Below are positions 24,523 to 29,096 of a DNA stretch of 29,096 bases, in pieces. The position numbers and the translations under genes were made by a program. The DNA is taken from contig DLOP01000145.1 in NCBI GenBank assembly GCA_002478505.1, forward strand, positions 11,028-40,123, written 5' to 3'. Within the stretch, counting starts at the first letter, position 1. The number at the start of each line of letters is the position of its first letter. This DNA comes from Lachnospiraceae bacterium UBA7481. Lineage in GTDB: Bacteria > Bacillota > Clostridia > Lachnospirales > Lachnospiraceae. The notes below the pieces were generated by a model that saw only the letters and a list, made by a program, of their open reading frames with translations, did not search any database and was not told the DNA's origin.

Positions 24523-26346
24523 ATGGCGGCAAGTAAAGAACAGCTGCAGGCGATCCATCATGGGGACGGTCCCATGATGGTGCTTGCGGGACCGGGCAGC
24601 GGAAAGACTTTTGTGATCACTCATCGGATACAATATCTGATAGAACATCACGGAGTCCCGCCGGAGCAGATTCTGGTGATCACCTTTACCAAAGCGGCGG
24701 CGCTGGAGATGCAGGAGCGGTTTGAACGCCTGATGGGCGGCACCGGTCAGAATGTCACATTTGGAACATTTCACGCAATCTATTTTCAGATCCTAAAACG
24801 GTCTTATCATTATGAACAGTCCGATATTATCACAGAAAAAGAAAAAAGAGAGTATTTGAAAGAAGTTTTAGTGCAAAGTTTAGGAGAAGAGGAGTCGGGA
24901 GACACTTATATTCCGCTGCTGCTAAACGACATTAGTAAGATTAAAAATGAGGGACTGCCGTCAGACAGTTTTCAGGCGGCATACCTGCCGGATGGATGTT
25001 TTCATAAAATTTTTGTCGATTATCAGAAAAGAATGCGGACGGAGCGTAAGATCGATTTTGACGATATGGTCCTGCTGTGCAGGCGGCTGTTGCAAAAACA
25101 GCCGGAACTGCTTTCCATGTGGCGGGATATCTATCGGTATATCCTGATCGATGAATTTCAGGATATTAATAGGATGCAGTACGAGGTAGTTAAGTCTCTT
25201 GCAGAACCGCGGAACAATCTGTTTGTTGTTGGGGATGACGACCAGTCAATCTATGGATTTCGGGGATCTGATCCGTCGATCATGCTGGGATTCCCCAGAG
25301 AATATCCGGATTGTGAGACTGTTCTTTTAAAGGAGAATTATCGTTGTACGGAACATATTGTAAAGAGCGCGGTCAAGTTGATCGATCATAACAAAAACCG
25401 GTTTTTAAAAAAGCTGCGGGCAAAGAAGGAGGGTGCTCAGGATGTCATACTGACAGGCAGCGATTCCAAAGAAGCCGAGGCGGAAGAGATCATTACGCTG
25501 ATCAAGTCTTATCGGCAATATGGAGTTTATAAGGATATTGCCATATTGTTCCGTACAAATCTGAACGCCTCTTTTCTGGCGCAGAAATTGGCGCAGGAAC
25601 AGATCCCTTTCTGGCAGAAGGAAAGGACAAAGAGTCTGTTTGAAGATCCGATGGCGTTGGATATTCTTGCCATGCTTCATTTTGCGCATGGAGAAACAAA
25701 AAGAGAATATTTTCTGCGGTTTATGAATAAGCCGGTGCGTTATATCAGGCGTGATATGGTGACGGAACAGGTAAGTATTGACAGGATGCTTGGACTGCCC
25801 GGTCTTGGAAAGAGCAGGACCATGCTTTTGAAGCGGCTGCAATATGATCTTTTGCAGATACGGAGGATGGAGCCGTATGCCGCTATCAATTATATCCGTA
25901 AGGGAATAGGCTACGATCAGTGGGTAGTGCAGAATGCGAAGGAAAGGCGCAGGAATTATAAGGAAGATATCGAGCTGCTGAATCAGATCCAGGATAGTGC
26001 CAAGAGAATGGAAAATTTTTCCGCATGGCTTGATATGATAGATGCTTACCAACAGAATCTGGAGCGTACGGAAGCGCCCTCGGAAGATGCGGATGCGGTA
26101 TCGCTTATCACGATGCACGGATCGAAAGGATTGGAATACAAGATCGTAATTCTGCCTGATGTCAATGAGGGAAATGTACCACAGAAGAAAGCGGTTGCGC
26201 CAAAGGAACTGGAAGAGGAGCGCAGGGTGTTTTATGTTGCAATGACGAGGGCAAAGGAAAAGCTGTTTTTATTTTATGTCAGGAAGACAAAAGAAAACCG
26301 GCTGATGCCGAGCCGGTTTTTAAAAGAGATCGGTATGCGCGTATGA
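24523..26346 (+). CDS. UvrD/PcrA-like superfamily 1 DNA helicase
   Basis: A 607-residue ATP-dependent 3'-5' helicase. Walker A is AGPGSGKT (22-29), motif Ia is FTKAAALEM, Walker B is IDEFQD (209-214), motif III is VGDDDQSIYGFRG (236-248), and motif IV is ENYRC. Motif V is in LITMHGSKGLEY and motif VI is EERRVFYVAMTRAKEKL. At 607 residues it is shorter than PcrA/UvrD (about 720) and lacks their C-terminal tail. It is probably an accessory repair helicase. GGGGGA lies 7 bases before the ATG, and it is 12 bp downstream of the flippase gene. Its 3' end overlaps a terminator hairpin. Confidence 0.92.
   Translation: MAASKEQLQAIHHGDGPMMVLAGPGSGKTFVITHRIQYLIEHHGVPPEQILVITFTKAAALEMQERFERLMGGTGQNVTFGTFHAIYFQILKRSYHYEQSDIITEKEKREYLKEVLVQSLGEEESGDTYIPLLLNDISKIKNEGLPSDSFQAAYLPDGCFHKIFVDYQKRMRTERKIDFDDMVLLCRRLLQKQPELLSMWRDIYRYILIDEFQDINRMQYEVVKSLAEPRNNLFVVGDDDQSIYGFRGSDPSIMLGFPREYPDCETVLLKENYRCTEHIVKSAVKLIDHNKNRFLKKLRAKKEGAQDVILTGSDSKEAEAEEIITLIKSYRQYGVYKDIAILFRTNLNASFLAQKLAQEQIPFWQKERTKSLFEDPMALDILAMLHFAHGETKREYFLRFMNKPVRYIRRDMVTEQVSIDRMLGLPGLGKSRTMLLKRLQYDLLQIRRMEPYAAINYIRKGIGYDQWVVQNAKERRRNYKEDIELLNQIQDSAKRMENFSAWLDMIDAYQQNLERTEAPSEDADAVSLITMHGSKGLEYKIVILPDVNEGNVPQKKAVAPKELEEERRVFYVAMTRAKEKLFLFYVRKTKENRLMPSRFLKEIGMRV
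26294..26321. terminator. Terminator hairpin embedded in the helicase 3' coding end
   Basis: AAAACCGGCT (26294-26303) pairs perfectly with AGCCGGTTTT (26311-26320) around a 7-base loop, inside the last codons of the helicase gene. On the minus strand it is followed by CTTTTGT and lies 30 bases beyond the DUF1292 stop. It probably terminates the DUF1292 transcript and perhaps both convergent transcripts. Confidence 0.7.
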
Positions 26347-26350
26347 TCCG

Positions 26351-26692
26351 TCATGATCCGTCGGAATCGGCAGGAGATCCGTCAATCAGTTCGTCAAATT
26401 CCTGTGCATCCAGATATTCGTCAAATGCGTCTGCTGCAATTTCATATTCTTCTTCATCATCAATATAAAGGATTTCCGGTTCTGCCTCCGGGTGGTCCGT
26501 ATCTTCTTTATAACCGTAGATCCAGACATCTCCATCGGTATTTTCGCCATTCTCATCCAAAGGAAGCAGGGCGATATAATCTTTGCCTGCCGCGGAAAAG
26601 ATCGCGACGATGGAGCAGGTGACGGTACCGTCATCCAGATCCAGATCAACATACATTTCTTCATCGTTATCGGGATTTTTATTGATTGCCAT
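26351..26692 (-). CDS. DUF1292 domain protein
   Basis: A strongly acidic 113-residue protein of unknown function (MAINKNPDNDEEMYVDLDLD...). The DUF1292 pattern is visible: VDLDLDDGTVTCSIVAIFSAAGKDYIALLPLDE, then DVWIYGYKED and EILYIDDEEEYEIAADAFDEYL. The ATG at 26692 is preferred, with GAGG 9 bases upstream; an upstream ATG at 26710 would include the ribosome binding site. It converges with the helicase gene, with only 4 bases between the stops. Confidence 0.9.
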   Translation of the reverse strand: MAINKNPDNDEEMYVDLDLDDGTVTCSIVAIFSAAGKDYIALLPLDENGENTDGDVWIYGYKEDTDHPEAEPEILYIDDEEEYEIAADAFDEYLDAQEFDELIDGSPADSDGS

Positions 26693-26748
26693 AGTGAAAA
26701 CCTCACACATCTATTAATTTATTATTAACCATTTTATAAAATTACAGG

Positions 26749-26777
26749 TTGGAAAGCAAGCATTTTTGTGATATTAT
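26749..26777 (+). promoter_or_regulatory. Candidate promoter of DUF5662-trpS operon (TTGGAA-17-TATTAT)
   Basis: TTGGAA (26749-26754) and TATTAT (26772-26777) are 17 bases apart, giving a leader of about 78 bases before the ATG at 26861. I see no T-box specifier hairpin in this short leader. Confidence 0.5.
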
Positions 26778-26860
26778 TGACAAGAATGAGCAATCAATCA
26801 GGTGGGAATCGACAGATACCCGGATGCCTTTGAAAATCATTCGTAATATGGAGAGAAGAT

Positions 26861-27436
26861 ATGAAAGCATGGAATCATTTTAAGACAATTACGATCCATC
26901 GATGGTACGTGCGGAAAGGATGTTTTGCGGTGGGACTGTACTGGCAGGGCCTGACGCATGATCTTTCCAAATATATGCCGTCTGAGTTTATGGTAGGCGC
27001 AAAATACTGGCAGGGCGACCGCAGCCCGAACAATGCGGAACGTGAGGCGCTCGGCTATTCCTCGGCATGGCTTCACCATAAAGGAAGAAATCGGCATCAT
27101 TATGAATACTGGCTGGATTATCCGGTCAGGGAGAAAGAGGGGACCGGTGTAAAGATCGTGCCTGCCAGGATGCCGGACCGGTATATTGTGGAGATGTTCA
27201 TGGACCGGGTGGCGGCATGCAAAGTCTATCATGGCAGCTCATATAAATCATCAGATCCGCTGGAATATTATCAGAAGGGGAATATTGATGCATTTCTGCA
27301 TCCTTATACGAAACGGATGTTGGAGAAATTGTTGAAAATGAATGCGGAAAAAGGCGAGCGTTATACACGGGCATATATAAGAAAATATATTTTAAAAAAT
27401 AAAAGTAATCACAATCGGAAAGGTGGCAAAGATTAA
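26861..27436 (+). CDS. DUF5662 family protein
   Basis: A 191-residue soluble protein of unknown function. Family features are HFKTITIHRWYV at the start, GLTHDLSKYMPSEF (about 31-44), YWQGDRSPNNAE, and the His-rich WLHHKGRNRHHYEYWLDY (about 67-84). The His/Asp clusters suggest a metal site similar to HD-type hydrolases (inference). The C-terminus is basic (KNKSNHNRKGGKD). GGAGAG lies 8 bases before the ATG. Its stop overlaps the trpS start by one base (TAATG), so the two are coupled. Confidence 0.85.
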   Translation: MKAWNHFKTITIHRWYVRKGCFAVGLYWQGLTHDLSKYMPSEFMVGAKYWQGDRSPNNAEREALGYSSAWLHHKGRNRHHYEYWLDYPVREKEGTGVKIVPARMPDRYIVEMFMDRVAACKVYHGSSYKSSDPLEYYQKGNIDAFLHPYTKRMLEKLLKMNAEKGERYTRAYIRKYILKNKSNHNRKGGKD

Positions 27437-28440
27437 TGATCGGGGATAAAAAAGTATTATTCAGCGGTATGCAGGCGACGGGAAATCTGACGCTTGGTAA
27501 TTATCTGGGGGCATTGAAAAACTGGGTGACCCTGTGTGACGAGTATGAATGTTTTTATTCGGTGGTGGATCTTCATTCCATTACAGTCCGGCAGGATCCG
27601 TCGGAACTGAGGCAGCGCGCGAGAAAGTTGTTGACATTATATATCGCGGCAGGGTTAGATCCAAAGAAAAACTGCCTTTATTATCAGTCCCATGTCAGTG
27701 GACACGCGGAACTGGCATGGATCTTGAATTGTTTTACTTATATGGGGGAATTGAACCGTATGACACAGTTTAAGGATAAGTCCGCAAAGCATGCGGATAA
27801 CATCAATGCGGGACTGTTCACTTATCCGGTGCTGATGGCGGCGGATATTCTGCTGTATCAGGCGGATGTGGTGCCGGTGGGTAAGGATCAGCTGCAGCAT
27901 CTGGAGATTACAAGGGATATTGCGCAGCGGTTTAATGCGATCTATGGCGATGTGTTTACGATCCCGGAGCCGTATCTTGGCAAGACAGGCGCAAAGATTA
28001 TGAGTCTGCAGGATCCGGATAAGAAGATGTCAAAATCAGATGAAAATGCTAATGCTTCCGTTTATCTGATGGATGATCCGGACGCAATCATGCGGAAATT
28101 CAAACGGGCCGTGACGGATTCGGAGGGGTGTGTCAGATACTGTGAGGAACAGCCGGGCATCAGAAACCTGATGGATATCTACGGTGCATGTACCGGCAAG
28201 ACGTCTGCTGAGATTGAAAAAGAGTTTGATGGCAAAGGGTACGGCGATTTCAAGATGGCTGTGGGTGAATCCGTTATTGCGGTATTAAAGCCGTTGCAGG
28301 AGCGATTTGCGGAGCTTGAAAAGGATAAGGGATATCTTGACGGCATCATTAAAGAGAATGCGGAAAAGGCGGAATACTATGCCCTAAAGACATTGCGGAA
28401 AGTACAGAAGAAAGTGGGATTTCCGGAGCGGGTGCGGTAA
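27436..28440 (+). CDS. trpS: Tryptophanyl-tRNA synthetase
   Basis: A 334-residue class I synthetase charging tRNA-Trp. The HIGH-type motif is GNLTLGNYLG (16-25), the KMSKS motif is exact (197-201, KKMSKSDENA), and MTQFKDKSAKH (109-119) and AADILLYQADVVPVGKDQLQH (135-155) are family-conserved. Length is normal. It is second in an operon with the DUF5662 gene, with a one-base overlap. It is followed 50 bp later by a long palindromic repeat. Confidence 0.96.
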   Translation: MIGDKKVLFSGMQATGNLTLGNYLGALKNWVTLCDEYECFYSVVDLHSITVRQDPSELRQRARKLLTLYIAAGLDPKKNCLYYQSHVSGHAELAWILNCFTYMGELNRMTQFKDKSAKHADNINAGLFTYPVLMAADILLYQADVVPVGKDQLQHLEITRDIAQRFNAIYGDVFTIPEPYLGKTGAKIMSLQDPDKKMSKSDENANASVYLMDDPDAIMRKFKRAVTDSEGCVRYCEEQPGIRNLMDIYGACTGKTSAEIEKEFDGKGYGDFKMAVGESVIAVLKPLQERFAELEKDKGYLDGIIKENAEKAEYYALKTLRKVQKKVGFPERVR

Positions 28441-28489
28441 AATAAGCGCAAAAAGCGTGCGCTATTATGGTAAAGTATGCGGAGACGGA

Positions 28490-28588
28490 GGTTTGCATAA
28501 CTCGAAGTTTGAACAGTGATATTCCAAAAATGATTTCATTTATGATGTTTTTGGAATATCACTGTTCAAACAAAGAGTTATGTAAACC
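28490..28588. repeat. 99-bp palindromic repeat element, full copy
   Basis: Outer arms GGTTTGCATAACTC (28490-28503) and GAGTTATGTAAACC (28575-28588) match except at one base. Perfect 24-bp inner arms at 28507-28530 and 28548-28571 enclose a 17-base loop (28531-28547). A related copy with the same loop inverted lies at 13871-13937. It has MITE- or REP-like organisation with no coding capacity, placed between trpS and citrate synthase. Confidence 0.88.
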
Positions 28589-28629
28589 GGATATAACAAC
28601 GGATATAATACTAGAGAGGAGTGTGTTTT

Positions 28630-29022
28630 ATGAACTCTATGATGGAATTAAATGACAACCGGAACAAACTGTTTGACGAGCTGGTGCAGTTTTGTATGAA
28701 ATCCGGTGAGATCGATCAGAATCTTTATACGGAATATGATGTAAAGAGGGGGCTGCGTGATTCCAACGGCAAAGGCGTCCTGACGGGACTGACGGAGATT
28801 TCCGATGTGGTTTCTTATCGGCTGGTCAATGGGGCAAAGATTCCTGCGGAAGGAAAGCTATATTATCAGGGATATGATGTGGAGGAAATTGTAAAAGGGA
28901 TCGGAAGCCGTAGATATGCGTTTGAAGAAGTGACGTATCTTCTTTTGTTTGGCGAGCTCCCGACAAAGAAGCAGTTTGAGAGTTTTATTCCGTTGAATAC
29001 TTCTTCTTCGGATTGCGGATGA
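28630..29022 (+). pseudogene. gltA: Citrate synthase, N-terminal part, disrupted at window edge
   Basis: Citrate synthase condenses acetyl-CoA and oxaloacetate. The first 118 or so residues are normal: DVKRGLRDSNGKGVLTGLTEIS, KLYYQGYDVEEIVKGI, FEEVTYLLLFGELPTKKQFESF. GAGGAG lies 8-9 bases before the ATG at 28630, which is preferred to an ATG 9 bases earlier. After FESF the sequence departs from the family (IPLNTSSSDCG, then stop at 29022). A 51-base stretch of the gene then recurs at 29046-29096. The catalytic His/Asp region is not present. The break is probably an assembly-end artefact rather than a real pseudogene. Confidence 0.8.
28931..28981 (+). repeat. 51-bp exact direct repeat, first copy (second copy 29046-29096)
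   Basis: The segment beginning TGACGTATCTTC and ending CAGTTTGAGA occurs twice, 115 bp apart. The second copy ends exactly at the last base of the window. Both copies lie in or beside the citrate synthase frame. Confidence 0.95.
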
Positions 29023-29096
29023 TCAGGTTTTTATGAAGGTTATAATGACGTATCTTCTTTTGTTTGGCGAGCTCCCGACAAAGAAGCAGTTTGAGA

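Noticed and set aside
28467..28655. Open frame between trpS and citrate synthase
   Set aside because: It reads through the palindromic repeat and overlaps the citrate synthase start; the translation reflects the repeat.

Overview
The window looks like chromosomal DNA of a spore-forming clostridial Firmicute, most likely a Lachnospiraceae member. This rests on the cotJABC spore-coat operon, low-to-moderate GC, strong AGGAGG-type ribosome binding sites, and Tn916/Tn1549-style cargo (KTR protein, MarR regulator, large serine recombinase). It may be a whole assembly contig: its last 51 bases exactly repeat a segment 115 bases upstream and break a citrate synthase gene there.

Layout. 1-251: a minus-strand membrane protein gene running off the left edge, split over two frames. 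543-1757: cotJA, cotJB and the 5' part of cotJC. 1704-8173: a 6,470-bp integrated element inserted inside cotJC. The missing 3' end of cotJC lies at 8171-8260, and excision at the shared GGTGAAGC would restore a 202-residue CotJC in frame. The element carries an autoregulated-looking marR, a DUF6544-type membrane protein, a KTR zinc-ribbon protein, an unknown 240-residue protein, a frameshifted winged-helix regulator, a small recombinase-associated ORF, a large serine recombinase and a RelE/ParE toxin-antitoxin pair 28 bp from its right end. Its two ends form a 52-bp imperfect dyad around a central GA, as expected for a serine-recombinase attP.

8535-10670: an unusual two-gene unit. The first protein has 25 uninterrupted heptads of the GSYR type in a 14-residue higher-order repeat. 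The second is a glycosyltransferase-like protein (DUF6734 type, DLD motif). I infer a surface or spore-coat repeat protein and its possible modifying enzyme; this is the best candidate here for an undescribed system. 10757-13870: a GldA-like ATPase and a fused GldF-GldG-like permease. 14055-18847: gltX convergent with carB, sharing a bidirectional terminator; carA is not adjacent.

19102-22830: a 1,242-residue cytosolic c-di-GMP protein with a periplasmic-binding-like sensor, a GTDEF-type GGDEF domain, an intact-looking EAL domain and a C-terminal beta-helix-like domain. 22907-24510: an AT-rich pair, a PmtA-like methyltransferase overlapping an MprF-type flippase domain protein, suggestive of lipid modification. 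24523-28440: a UvrD-like helicase, a convergent DUF1292 gene, and a DUF5662-trpS operon. 28630-29096: the start of citrate synthase, disrupted at the edge. Two copies of a small palindromic repeat (13871-13937 and 28490-28588) lie between genes. I saw no rRNA, tRNA or CRISPR array.
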